NCBI GenBank assembly: GCA_026770575.1
Contig: MU657336.1
Coordinates: forward strand, 6,808 to 37,474
Length of the DNA: 30,667 nucleotides
Direction of reading: 5' to 3'
Source: Pelagophyceae sp. CCMP2097
Lineage: Eukaryota > Sar > Pelagophyceae
This document shows positions 16,977 through 27,144 of this stretch, one piece after another (position 1 is the stretch's first letter; each line of letters opens with the position of its first letter). The notes beneath the pieces were generated by a model, which was given only the letters and a program-made list of their open reading frames with translations, did no database searches and had not been told where the DNA came from. Both the position numbers and the translations under genes were made by a program.

Positions 16977-17989
16977 TTAGTCCTTATTCGAGACACCGGA
17001 TTCACCTTCAGCAGCAATCTGTTTGATAATGTCTTTCGAATTTTCGTTTTCGTTCTTGAAAGATGATGTGGACATCCAGGTTTTGGCGTTCGTGTGGACG
17101 CGGCGGCAGTCACCCCCAAAAGGGCACTTCTTTGACCTGGCAAAGCCACAACAAAGCGCTTGGTTAGTTTTCGTTTCGTCTGCAATCGCCTGAATGCGCC
17201 GTGGGCTTGCGCCATGTTTAAGGTCGGCGTGCTTGCGTTCGCCTTGCTTATGTAAAGCTAAGCGGCCCTCTTGCTTGTGGTTGTCTTTGAAGCCGTCGCG
17301 GTTAAGTAAAGCTAAAGCGCGTTGTTTGTTTGACTCTTGGGAAAGCTGCATTGTAGCAGCAGCGTCACTAACACCTTCGACAAATGCGGTGTATTTGTCC
17401 AAAGCTAGTTCCTTTGAGTCCGACGAGTTGATCCTAGATGCGCGTCGCATGCTCCACGTCATGTTCCTGAGTTCGCCGAGGAGCCCTTGGTTGAATTTCT
17501 CCATGATGTCGCTCTGTGACTTCACAATCGTCGGTGTAAGCTTGGAGAAGTCCCGTTCTAGCTTCTTGACGCGAGCCTGCCAACCGGCCACAGATTCGTC
17601 TCCTTTCTGCCTCATGTCCATCCACTCAAGCGCGAGCCGGTCCGGTTGCAGTGAGCTGTTGGCCTTGAAATTGTCCTCGATCTTGATGAGGGGGGCGTCC
17701 AATAAATCGCCGTCCCATGTGGCGAGTTCAGTCTCGTAGTTCGTCGATGTAGAACTCGGTGGCGGGCTGGCAACCTTGTAACTTTCTCGAAAGTCTTCCG
17801 CGTCTTCCGCTCTGGAAGCTTCGACTTTGGACTCGAAAATGTCGAGAATCTGCTCGGTCGTGAGTTTATTCTTGTTCGTTTTGCGGCAGGCCTTGAACTG
17901 ACGAAGCCATTCTCCGGGGTCTTCATTTCTTCGCTTAACTTCTTGTCGAGCCCGTGGAAAGTGTTGATGTTGATAATGCTGGAAGACAT
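16977..17989 (-). pseudogene. Gypsy Gag with CCCH zinc knuckle
   Basis: Gag forms the particle that packages the element RNA. A plausible start is ATG at 17989 (MSSSIININTFHGLDKKLSE); the same frame is open upstream to 18214. A frameshift near 17930 moves the reading to DPGEWLRQFKACRKTNKNKL, and from there the frame is open to the stop at 16977. Central landmarks are RLALEWMDMRQKGDESVAGW and FNQGLLGELRNMTWSMRRAS, typical of a retrotransposon capsid. Near the C terminus CCGFARSKKCPFGGDCRRVH gives C-x7-C-x5-C-x3-H. This is a CCCH finger rather than the common CCHC knuckle (C-x2-C-x4-H-x4-C). Confidence 0.85.
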
Positions 17990-18214
17990 TTTGCGTGTGT
18001 GTGTGCCTTCGACCAACTTCTGTGGTGTTTGAATGGCTGTTGTGGCAAGTGCGCCTTGCGCTTTTTCGGCTAGATAAAGCCTTGCGCGTCGAACTAAGAG
18101 CCGGTTGAGACGGTCCTCCTTTTGTTGTTCGACTTGCTCTGGTGAGAAATCAATGCTGTCTGTACTGTGGTAGCGCCGCGAACGAAGCGCGGTCTGAGAT
18201 AAAGTGAATAGCAT

Positions 18215-18820
18215 TCCTTGTCTATAAGGCTTTTTCCTTGAAGTTCTTTTCTAAAAAGTTTTTGAAATAATTTTCCAGAAAGTTCCTGGAATTCGAAGAG
18301 AACAAGGTGGCTTCTTGAACGTCTAAGGCCGGCAGCGCGCGCAGTCTGCAGAGCCGGGACGTAAGGAAGTGGGCGACGGCGACGTCGGTGGCGCTGGTGC
18401 CGTTGCGCGCGGTGCGTTGCGGATCCGCCTTGTGCGTCTGGGCGAACGAGACGGCGAAGCCCCGCCCGTCAGAGTGCGATGGGTCCGTACACAAGCCCAC
18501 CCAGTGTATCGCTGCGTCTCTATACTTTGAGACGGCGCAGTGCAGGTGTGGTAATAGTTTTGTGTTTCGGGAGGGTTATATTCTGTGTTTTGGGAGGGGT
18601 ATATTCTGTGTTTCGGCATTGAGTTCGAGCTCAAGTTGAGGATGATGTTGAAGAAGGAGTTCAATGGGGCCGTTGAAGAAGGATGCGGCAGGATGAAGCC
18701 GTTGCGGGGTGGCTGGCGCAGCCGCCGGAGGGCGGCTGGCACGGGTGGCCACTACATATAGGGTACACAAGGTAATCAGGGTAAGGGATCTAGAAAGTCG
18801 GGTACGGAACGTAACAGTCT
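18215..18820. other. Gypsy leader or LTR candidate region; 23-bp tandem repeat
   Basis: No supportable gene. If a 5' LTR survives it should lie here, but no matching 3' copy was found near 9.8 kb. At 18558-18616 a 23-bp unit (TTCTGTGTTTTGGGAGGGGT followed by ATA) repeats about 2.5 times. Confidence 0.45.
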
Positions 18821-18823
18821 GTG

Positions 18824-19669
18824 TTAGATGTCTGTGAGTATGCTGGAAACGAAGCCGCGGACAAAGGCGTCGGACTCGTGCGCCGCCGTCGGCGTGACGC
18901 AGTAGTGTACCACGTCGCGCGGTCGATCCGGCGGCGCGGCGGCGGGCGCCGCGTCGGGCGCGTGCGAGGCGCCCGAGTCAGGCGCGGCGCCCGAGTCGAA
19001 CGAGGGGAACGAGTCGTGCTTCTCGTCCTCGACGAGCGGCGGCGCGTCGGACGTGGCGCCGCAGCGCGAGCCGTCGTCGTCGGCGGCGAAGAGGCGGCGC
19101 ACGTTATCGGCGTTAGAGCCCGAGTCCTCGTACGCCAGCATCTTGCGCCGCAGCGTCGCAAAGCTGTCGCCCGCGCGCACGGGCGAGTCGGCGGCGTCGA
19201 AGGGGATCACGCCCGGGTCGTCGTCGTAGCTGCGCACGGGGTCGTTGTAGGGCACTTGCTCGAAGATCAAGCGCGGGCCGTTGCACCCTGGACATCTTAT
19301 GGGGTCCTTGCAAGCGCGCACGTCGTCGGACCGCATGTTTGCGGCGTGGACCTCCAACACCGCGACGGCGCAGCCGACGCAGCAGTAGTGGCCGCAGCAG
19401 GCGGAGCGGAAGACTCTGCGGAAGTAGCGCATACATAAAGGGCAGTAGTACTTAAAGGCTCCACCCGCCTTCGGCGTCTCGTCGAGCGCCTGCGCGTAGA
19501 GAGCGCGGTCCGCGGCAGCGATCTTCGGCACGCCGCGCGCCGGCGACGTCGGCCGGGGCTTGCACGGCGGCGACGCCGCGATGCCGCTGGGGGGCGCATT
19601 CGCGTCGCGTTTCAGAGCCGCGCCGCGCGTCCGGCGCTCCCGCGAGGCGCACGACGCCGCGCCGCCCAT
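18824..19669 (-). CDS. RING-type zinc-finger protein, probable E3 ubiquitin ligase, 281 residues
   Basis: The chosen start ATG (19669-19667) gives MGGAASCAS, a consensus for N-myristoylation on Gly2 with Cys7 available for palmitoylation; the frame is open further upstream but without support. A single exon ends at TAA. Residues 76-129 hold the finger: C76-x2-C79, then CCGHYCC (Cys91/92, His94, Cys96/97), Cys100, and C126-PG-C129, in the order of a C3HC4 RING. Flanking KYYCPLCMRYFRRVFRSACC is highly ordered, whereas the N terminus and the acidic C terminus (FAADDDGSRCG, PLVEDEKHDSFPSFDSG) look disordered. Third-position GC is very high. RING proteins normally bring E2 enzymes to substrates; the lipid-type start suggests membrane attachment. 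The ligase role is inferred from the fold only. Confidence 0.8.
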   Translation of the reverse strand: MGGAASCASRERRTRGAALKRDANAPPSGIAASPPCKPRPTSPARGVPKIAAADRALYAQALDETPKAGGAFKYYCPLCMRYFRRVFRSACCGHYCCVGCAVAVLEVHAANMRSDDVRACKDPIRCPGCNGPRLIFEQVPYNDPVRSYDDDPGVIPFDAADSPVRAGDSFATLRRKMLAYEDSGSNADNVRRLFAADDDGSRCGATSDAPPLVEDEKHDSFPSFDSGAAPDSGASHAPDAAPAAAPPDRPRDVVHYCVTPTAAHESDAFVRGFVSSILTDI

Positions 19670-19749
19670 GGCGAGCGGCCGGAGGACACCGCGCGGCCGA
19701 CGAGGCGGCGGACACCGGTGTCTCCGGCTGATGCCCAACCACCGAGCAC

Positions 19750-19996
19750 CGTTGAAATGCCGTTGAATACATCCCCGACGACGCGCGACGTTGGGCCCAC
19801 CTCAAGGTCGTCCGGAAAGGTTGAGAACTTTAAAATCCACCCTGGGTCTAGGAATTCCTATATATCGATAAACCTCGAAACGAAGTCAGACTTACAGGCC
19901 AGAAGGCCCTTGGCCATGCCTCGGAGCACGCGCTGCCAGGTTCTAAAGTTCGTCTGTTGAATGGGGTCGACGGGCTTCGGGGCTGGTGGATTTGTT
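19750..19996. other. Intergenic DNA upstream of the RING gene
   Basis: No coding or repeat signal recognised. It probably contains the promoter of the minus-strand RING gene; no TATA-like box is convincing. Confidence 0.35.
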
Positions 19997-21305
19997 TTGG
20001 GAATGAGAGAATGATGCGGCTCTGCGTCCTTCAACTGCCAGGCGTCGAGCACGGAGAGGAGGTCAGGGTGTGCGCCGGAGCAACTTTGTCGACGACGGGA
20101 ATCGGATTCTGGGCCGTGCAATTGCAGGATTCCTATGCTCCTTTGGATCACAGGATCAGCGGGTATCCGCGTTCTATTGGTATGTTGGGTAAGAATCGGA
20201 TATCGAACTCCTTCGCGCGTTTACTACCGGGGGGGGGTGCTCCCCCGGACCCCAATCGCTTCTGCGCTTCACCAAAAACGCTTCAAAAAAAATAAAAAAT
20301 ATAGGAATTCCTCTTTGCCAAACAGAATTTGTCGACGACAGGATTCGAACTGGCGACCCTGCGCTTCTTTGGATCACAGGATCTACGGGTACCCGCCGTG
20401 CCATTATTTTATCGCGGTCGGGATTCGAATCTGGACCTCAATGGAATATCGGCCTCCTTGCGCGATCGCCACTGGGGGTTTGCCCCCCGGACACCCCGCC
20501 GTGGCCGCTGCGCTTCACCAAAAATAATATTAAAATCACCTGAACGAGGGATTCGAACCCTGAATCTCGCGCTACTGGTCGCCAGAAGATTGTCGAGGAC
20601 GGGAATCGATCGCTAAATGGAATGTGCTACTTGGCGCGTTCGCTACCGGGTGGTGATCCCCCGGACCCCCCCCATCGCCGCTGCGCTTCGCCAAAAAACG
20701 CTCCAAAAAAACATTAATAAAGATGTAGTCGCGAAACAAATCTTTGACGACGACGGGATTCGAACCGGTGACCCTGCCCTTCTTTGGATCACTCGCACTT
20801 CATGTTATCTCAAATTTCATCTCAAATTTCGTGCGCGATTTAAGACTATTCTCGGGTTCAAAAGTGTGAATTAAACCCTAACTCTTTCTTCAACGGCCAT
20901 CAAACGGTCTGGGAAAAAATACTCGCTTGGGTTCAGGGAAGCCTTGGTAGATGGAAATCGGGCGCGCTTGCGCGCGCGGGAGCGACGTTGCGCGCGCGGG
21001 CGACGGAGCTCGGCGCGGATCGATGGCCCCAAGGAGCGGCGAAGTCGGTTGGCTATGGACCGAGAAAGGCCCGATAAAGGGAAACGCGCGGAGCAAGAAA
21101 TGCTTCGCGCGCGGGCCACTGGAATCGGGGGGGCAAACGGTATTTTGCAGAAACTGGTTCATGGTCACCCTCAACCACATTAGGAGCAATGGGATCATCG
21201 GAGGTCGATTGCGCTTACACTCTCAAACCGCGACCGAGGAACATATGAATCCGAAAACCAATTATAGGTCCGGAGAGCTGAGTGGTAAATCCACCAGAAT
21301 TTTCG
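19997..21305 (+). repeat. Composite repeat, copy 1
   Basis: From GAATGATGCGGCTCTGCGTC (about 20010) to GTGGTAAATCCACC (about 21295) this block matches the reverse complement of 27930-28800 in the same internal order: a leading unique part, tRNA-like module(s), TTTCGTGCGCGATTTAAGAC-like AT-rich part, GCCTTGGTAG, GGCTATGGACCGAGAAAGGC, AAATGCTTCGCGCGCGGG and a tail GAACATATGAATCC. Copy 1 is longer because its tRNA-like section is expanded. No intact protein gene is supported inside. Confidence 0.82.
20084..20800 (+). repeat. Cluster of tRNA-like modules (SINE-like)
   Basis: GATTCGAAC or close variants, the inverse of the tRNA T-loop GTTCGAATC, occur at about 20101, 20341, 20425, 20550 and 20757. 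They are preceded by GTCGACGACGGG-type sequence and often followed by CTTCTTTGGATCAC. The best T-arm, on the minus strand at about 20550, is AGGGTTCGAATCCCT. Between modules are repeated runs such as CGTTCGCTACCGGG and CCCCCGGACCCC, then GCTTCACCAAAAA. No module folds into a complete tRNA, so these are tRNA-derived repeats rather than genes. Confidence 0.6.
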
Positions 21306-22560
21306 GATTAAATTTTCGGTCTTCTATAAAAATCCTCAAATTACTTGGATCCCGGACGTCAAAGCCCCCCCCCCTCGAATTATTTTAAAGCCAATGGGTC
21401 CGCCGGCGGTCGCGCACGGCGGCGGCGGCGCGCGCGGCTGCTGCCGCGTCCTCAACGCTTGTAGCGGCGAGCACGGCATGGCGCGCGGCCTCGGGCATCG
21501 GCCGCGGCGGCTTCCCGGAATTCCTTTTCCAACCCTTTCTGGAACCAATAGGATCCTCTGGAACCTTCGTCGAATTACCGGAACAGTTAATGGAACCTTA
21601 CAAGATGCTTCGCCGGAAAAGGTTCTGAAAAATAATGGCAGAATTTTGTTAAGGTCTTTGGAGGTATAGTTACTGGGGTCGTTTGCGGGGCGCCACGGCG
21701 CTTCCAGCGCCGGCGGATGAACTTTTGGCACGTCTTGTATGGGCCGAGAAAATTGATTTGGTGACTTTCGCGACTGTCGTTTTCACCCAAGGACACCGCC
21801 TTTTTTTCATTCGCCGCCGATGGGCGCGTACGGCCGTTGGTAAGGCGGCTTTGTCGAGCAACCTCTAGAATACCTAGCCTAAAGATCGCCTTGCGATTCT
21901 TAAAAAGCTCCAGTTGGCCCGTATTTTCCAAAAAAACAGAGCATTTCTTCTCACTTTTAAAGAAAAATATGGTGTGTGTGTATATATAAAAAAGGGGTTT
22001 GTAAATATGGTGTGTCATTATTTGAATCGCTGTAACTTTGCAAAAGTCGCTACTTGGTTAAAGTAGAGGTCCCGCGGACTTATCCTCGGGGTGCTTGCGC
22101 GGGCGCCGGAAGCTCAGGCCAATGGCCGCTTTAGATTTGTCAGAAACACGCGCAATTCAAAATCAGTTTCTTCGGCTGGGAAAGATATGAATGGACTTAT
22201 ACTACTGGCAAATTAAAATGCGAGTTAGCCGGCCCATGTTGTAGAGCCTGGCAAGCCCGATCGGCTCGTCCAAACGCCGCCGTAAAATCGTCGTCCTCGA
22301 GGCGCAGCGGCTTGGGGAAGCCGGGAATTGAACAAATGAGGGCGCGTTTTTCTTGGTTTTTACAAACCGAGCTTGTTCGCTGTGCGTGATCGCGCGCTCG
22401 CGCGGGGGGCGCCACGATTACCAAAACCGCTTCGCAACTTATATATATATATAGGCGCGTTTTCCTCGCCAAATCCCCTCGCTAATAAGAGTTCGTTTCT
22501 ATCTTCCCCAGCCACAAATCAGTTTTTTTTGCAAAACTAACTTGTATATGAGAAAGTTCG
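21306..22560. other. No gene supported; low-complexity patches
   Basis: Open frames are short and of poor coding character. A GC-rich patch (GGCGGCGGCGCGCGCGGCTG at 21420-21439), a (TA)n run at 22440-22452 and GTGTGTGTATATATAAA at about 21973 are the only notable features. Confidence 0.4.
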
Positions 22561-22564
22561 GCAT

Positions 22565-22720
22565 CTACCGGCCCAAAAATCCGTGTGACGGCTCAACAAT
22601 CCGTTTAGATCCGTTTACCGGCACAGAAATTCGTTCGACGGCATAACAATCCGTAAAGACCCGTTTGCCGGCCCGAATATCCATTTAATCCGTTCAACGG
22701 CACAATAAATATGTTCACCC
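22565..22720. repeat. Diverged tandem repeat of about 48-50 bp, three units
   Basis: Units of the form CCGTTTACCGGCACAGAAAT, then TCGTTCGACGGCATAACAAT and CCGTAAAGA recur three times with drift. The variable words CCGTTTACCGGC, CCGTTTGCCGGC and CCGTTCAACGGC are themselves imperfect dyads. Confidence 0.65.
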
Positions 22721-23542
22721 GAATGAGATAAATTCCCTTTGAGCCCCCTCCCGGGAGTTAAGGTAACATAAAATCCAATCCGCATCCCCGCCTCAAGGGG
22801 AATTTAAACCTCATTAAATTTCTCATAGATCTATCTTGATAGGAATTTTGGTGGATAATTGGCCCGGGTGATGGGCCCGGGCTTTAATTACACAGCACTT
22901 CCCATCTGTAATTATTTTCCGCACACCGTGCATTCTGAGCGCGAACTCGGCATCGCGGGCGCCGTCGGACTCCAACACACTCGGTCATTGGAAAGAGTTC
23001 GTTGCGTGGGTACAAACCAACTTGTGTGAAACCGACAGCGCCGCCCAAGCCCCGTGGACCGCGCGCCGCCAACTTAGAAGATTGCGCTTTTCCGTCCCGG
23101 CGGCCGTCCCCGCTCCGTAGCGCACCGCCTTCGACGCGCCCGGGCGCGATTGACGCGCCGCCGCCGCCGCGCGCCCGCCGCGACTCCGCGCCGCCCAAGT
23201 GCGCCGCCGTCCGCGCCGCGCGCCGCGAAAACAATCTCCGCGCCTGACGAATTTTCTAAGAGCGAGGGCAGCAAAGTGACAGGTTTGCTCGGTGTAACAC
23301 TAGGGATTTTCTCACTTTCTCCGAAATTATGCACGTGTGGAACTCTGGCAATTTCTGTGATAGGCTATCGCGTTAGTTTAAGGGGGGTCCCGGGGGGTCT
23401 CCCCCCGGCACCCACGAGAGTCCGGGGCTCGACACGCTTTCAATCGGCGCAATCGGCGGCGAGCGAAGCTCACAGAGAGCGCAGCGAGCTTTACAAAGCC
23501 GGCGTCACATTTACAAATACTTTTCCCGAGGAGCAGAGCGAC
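22721..23542. other. No gene supported; G/C-run foldback
   Basis: Nothing recognisable apart from a G/C-run foldback at about 23381-23410 (GGGGGTCCCGGGGGGTCTCC followed by CCCCGG), similar to runs in the composite repeat and at 29.4-29.55 kb. GC-rich frames at 23.0-23.25 kb lack domain features. Confidence 0.4.
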
Positions 23543-25146
23543 CACTATTGAACTTGCACAACAGAAATCACCAAGGATAACTATTTTAGCGCGTGCGCTC
23601 TTGCCGCCCCCTTCAGTCGTACTAGTCGCGGCCTCGGAGACCAGCGCGCGAAGAAGAAACTTTTCAAACCGCGAAAACTATAATAAAAAACTAAAGGAAG
23701 CAAGGAAAGGTTGCACAACCCTATCTGGTCCTGGGCCTGGATTAGCGAAAAGTGCAAAAAGTGAGAGTTTCTCACTTTTTCGTTATTTGTGGTTTGCTCG
23801 CGCGCGCGGCGTGCGCAGGTGCTGAGCTTGCGGTCCCGCATCGAGTGGGCCTATGTGCACGTGCGCAGCTCAAAACGGGGCCCGATTCCGACGTGCGCGC
23901 GTCTAGATCGCTCGGTTCGGGTCGCGTTTCTTTAGCTTAGGGCTGGCGGTGCTTGCCGGTGCGGCGGACTGCTCCCCGGGGTGATATCCGGCTCGGAAGA
24001 CCTCCGGGGTCTTCCGGCTGGATCCCATCAAGGGGAAACGCCGATATCATCGACTTCGATTAAAGAGGAGTGTGTCGGAAGTCGCAACGAATCCTCGATC
24101 ATCAAACGGCGTTTGAATGGACATGCGCGGCTTGCGTCGGAGCAGGAGCTTCGCCAACACGAACTGGAGCTCTGGAGGGCGTTCGGCCGTCCGATTCGCT
24201 TCTGAACTCCGAATGCGCGCTTGCGTCGCTCGCGGCACTCGCGAGGAATCGTTGCTTCTCGACGTCTCGGCCGTCGACTCGCGGAGCAACAGCGCGTCGG
24301 ACTGCGACAGATGGGCTGGCGCGGCGGAGCGGCCGCCGCGCGAGAGCCGTCGAATCGACGGGGGGGGGCTTGGACGTCGTGGCCCTTGTGCGTCACCACG
24401 GCGTCCCCGCCCCGCCCAGGCGAGAGAGCGCCAAACGCGGCTGGCGGACGACGCCGCCGTCTGTCTCCCCGAACCTGCAAGGCGGCACCACCGACGACGG
24501 CCCCGATGGCGCGCCGCAGTTGTGACCACGTGCCGCGTCCACCGTTTGCAACTGGTGGAGCATCGGCCCGAGCGCGACTTTTTGAGGCGTTCCGTCGTGG
24601 TTGCGAGCCAGGCCCCCCGCCGCCAACGCGCGATACTAATCACCGCCCCAAACGCCCCCCCGCGCCGCCGTGCCGACCGACCCCGTGCACCACAGCGATG
24701 CTTCAGGCCACCCCGAGGGCGCGGTGGCGCGTCCCGGCCCGATTTTTTGGACGAACCGAGAGGCAACACCCCCCGGGGGCCGCGGGTCATCAATCGCGCT
24801 CGGGGGCCAGCGCGAACCGCCCGTCATTTTTTAATTCAAGAATCCGGCCTCCTAGGACCTGATAGGTGGACAGTCGTGATCGGGCTAAGTGCCCCATCAC
24901 GGCTGTCCAAATTGTGCGAACTGCCCTTGGCGCCTTTATCGACTTTTAATTTGGGCACTAAGGCTTAGACTTTATTAACTACTAAATTAAGAAGCTTTCG
25001 CCAAGACTCGCCAAAATAAGGCAGTTCACGAAAGAAAAAACAAGCGCGTCCAGGGCGTCTCGCGGTAGTGGTTGGCGTGGCGCCATCCTTCATTCAAGAA
25101 CCAAATAAGTTAAACAATTTCCGGTGATAATCTAATTTGGCAGTTT
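23543..25146. mobile_element. CACTG-ended element, copy B, older and interrupted
   Basis: Inverted relative to copy A (14366-14823). The left part 23543-23719 matches the reverse complement of 14823-14655: CACTATTGAA at the tip, ACTATTTTAGCGCGTGCGCT, and GCAAGGAAAGG. The right part 24867-25146 matches 14653-14366: the hairpin GGACAGTCGTGATCGGGCTA, TTGGCGCCTTTATCGACTTT, GAAGCTTTCGCCAAGACTCG and AATTTGGCAGT at the tip. Identity is visibly lower than expected of a recent copy. Between the parts lies a separate 1.15-kb insertion. No clear target duplication remains. Confidence 0.8.
23720..24866. mobile_element. 1.15-kb element nested in copy B, own inverted ends
   Basis: The left end CCTATCTGGTCCTGGGCC (23720-23737) is matched by the reverse complement of the right end, CCTATCAGGTCCTAGGAGGC (24866 backward). 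The insertion point is defined by comparison with uninterrupted copy A. No target duplication is evident. The interior is GC-rich and open on both strands. One plus-strand stretch, ARLASEQELRQHELELWRAF (about 24124-24183), is coding-like. No transposase motif is seen; captured host DNA is possible. Confidence 0.65.
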
Positions 25147-26480
25147 CCTTTTGCGAATGCCCCACGCTGTTTGAAAGTTTGATTTAATAGTCAGTATATT
25201 TAAACAGTGGACGAGGCCAACACCCGCCTGCGGGTATTTCTGCGACGCTCCGAGTATTGATAAATGGGAACCCGCGTGTGTGCGATGAAATCACCAAATG
25301 GGTTTTCATCCGCAGGCGATTGAAGAGGCCAGCGGATGGCGGAGTCCAACAGACGCCGCCAGGCGGCCGTTGGACGGAGCTATTCGTTGGCGACTTCTAC
25401 TCGACGGGAGGGTGGACGAGCAGGGCGTGGACGAGCACAGTCAGACAAGGAGCCACAAAGACCAACTCGACAATGGGAAGGAAGCAACTTAATCCAAAAG
25501 GAGGGCTTCGACGATCAAGGTGGGCACGGCCCATCGGAGCTACCCTTGCCACTGTCCACTCGTTCCAGTACACGGGCCAGCAACGCCCGATCCCGTGCCG
25601 ACATTCCAGTATCCACCAGCCCCGAAGCCCGGCGACCACTATTTCCTCTATTGGCCTCTCCTAGAGTCACTAATTCCTCTATTGGCCTCTCCTAGAGTAA
25701 TCGTCAATTTAAGAGCCGCGTCAATTTAAGAACCGCGGGCCTACGGCGCCGCCGGCGGCGAAGCGTACGAAAACCGGTCCCCGGAGCGACATGCGAGCAC
25801 ATAGAAGAAAAAAGGCAATATTTTTTGCCTTTTGGGGCAAGAAGAGTGCAGCAAAACCAGGCTCGAACTCGATAACCTGCGCCAGTTTCTTGAACGCAAG
25901 TTTCTCAAGTGGCGAGCACCACCTGGTATGATCGGAAGTAGCTTATAACGCAACCGATGCTATGACTCAAGTACATATTTAATCAAAAAAGTCCGGGCGG
26001 AAGCTCGTCGGTACGTGGATTTCGCTAAATAAATTATTGCCAACTGAAAAGTAGTCCAGACAAAAGGTACGAGCGAGTTTCTTAGACAAGTAAAAAGGCC
26101 GCGCCGCGCTCGTTGGCGCTATGTACTTGAAAGTCCCGTATGTCTTCTCATTTGAAATATTCAACGATACCACGTTTTTTTAAAGAGGGTTACTTATCTG
26201 ACCAAGTGATTTTTTAAAACCGATGCCCGGTCCGGACTCTGCCTATGCTTAATTTCTGATCGGGGTCATCCGCGGACGCCATGATTCGGGGGTGGGCGGA
26301 GTGGACCCAGACGCGCCCCCTGGCAGCGTCAATTCCGCAAACAGCGGCGTCGCCGAGCCTCTAATTTTATTTTCGCTTAGTCGGTTCTTAAATTGGCATT
26401 CATGAATTCCTACTCTAATCCCGTAATTTTTCGGCCTATGTTCTCACCTAATCGAAAATAAAGGCTTTACAAAACGACAT
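25147..26480. other. No gene supported; short tandem repeats and a tRNA-like fragment
   Basis: TTCCTCTATTGGCCTCTCCT repeats with a 31-bp period at 25643 and 25674. GTCAATTTAAGA(G/A)CCGCG repeats at 25703-25737. On the minus strand, about 25930-25850 contains GCAGGTTATCGAGTTCGAGC, resembling a tRNA variable loop and T-arm, but no full cloverleaf was made out. Confidence 0.45.
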
Positions 26481-27140
26481 TAAGCGAGGATCGGTCCATT
26501 TGAACTACGGTAGGACATAACGACCTTTGGGGCGGATATCCCGACACACGCGTCTGATTCGGGCCGCGAGGGGGGCATTCGAAAGCCCGTGACGCCCCCT
26601 GCAAGCCTGGAGCAGGAGCGATGATTTTGGACGGCGCATTTGATGGTATAGCCCGCCGAAGTACGCGATTTCAGCTCGGCGTGTTCGGCGTGTTCGGCCT
26701 CTTTTATCGACGCTCCTGGCCCGTGGGCAACCGCCGGTGGGCCCCTTAAGGCGACCGGATCGGTTAAGGCGACCGGATCGGTCCGCGGGCCGCTTTCGGT
26801 GTCCGACTTTTTCAGAGACGGGCGCGTACGTCTTCCGAGGGAAACGCCTCGAGCCGAACCGAGGCCGTCCCGGCCGCGAGGTCGGACGCGGACGACCCGG
26901 GCCTCGCGCCGGACCTGTTGGAGACTCGGCGGCCCCTCTCGGTGCACGGCGCGGCCGAAGAGGGCGCGTGGCGGCGACGCGCGGGCAGGGACGTCGGCGC
27001 CTTTCAGATTTTTGTGGTTCCAGAGCCCCTTCGCTACCATCGATTCGGTTCAGCGCCCTCAGCATCGAGTCCGTATGGCTTCTAGTGGCAACCAAACCGC
27101 AAGTCGACCATCTACACAGCCTTATACCGTAGAAAATAAC
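26481..27140. other. GC-rich stretch without a supported gene; 18-bp duplication
   Basis: TTAAGGCGACCGGATCGG is present twice in perfect tandem (26746-26763 and 26764-26781). Overlapping long frames exist on both strands (minus 27155-26480 and plus 26737-27164), but none shows a domain, and frame openness here is explained by GC content. Confidence 0.4.
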
Positions 27141-27144
27141 CTGA

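Larger units (their letters stand above)
9853..18214 (-). mobile_element. Degenerate Ty3/gypsy retrotransposon, interrupted
   Basis: Domain order on the minus strand is Gag, protease, reverse transcriptase, RNase H, integrase, as in Ty3/gypsy (Ty1/copia has integrase before reverse transcriptase). Coding signatures seen include a CCCH knuckle in Gag, LDALMGYHQIKV and YIDD in reverse transcriptase, ADALSR at the RNase H end, and an H2C2 finger and HPQTN in integrase. At least eight in-frame stops and several frameshifts make it inactive. The reverse transcriptase is split by the DNA transposon at 12814-14959. No long terminal repeats were recognised at 18.2-18.8 kb or near 9.8 kb, so the element ends are approximate. 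Confidence 0.93.

Noticed and set aside
20334..20405. Possible functional tRNA gene
   Set aside because: T-arm and a weak anticodon stem can be drawn, but the acceptor stem and D-arm do not pair; it is better taken as a tRNA-derived repeat.
24047..24968. Long open frames on both strands (about 248 codons minus, 283 codons plus)
   Set aside because: They overlap each other, lie inside a GC-rich nested element and show no domain; GC content explains the openness.
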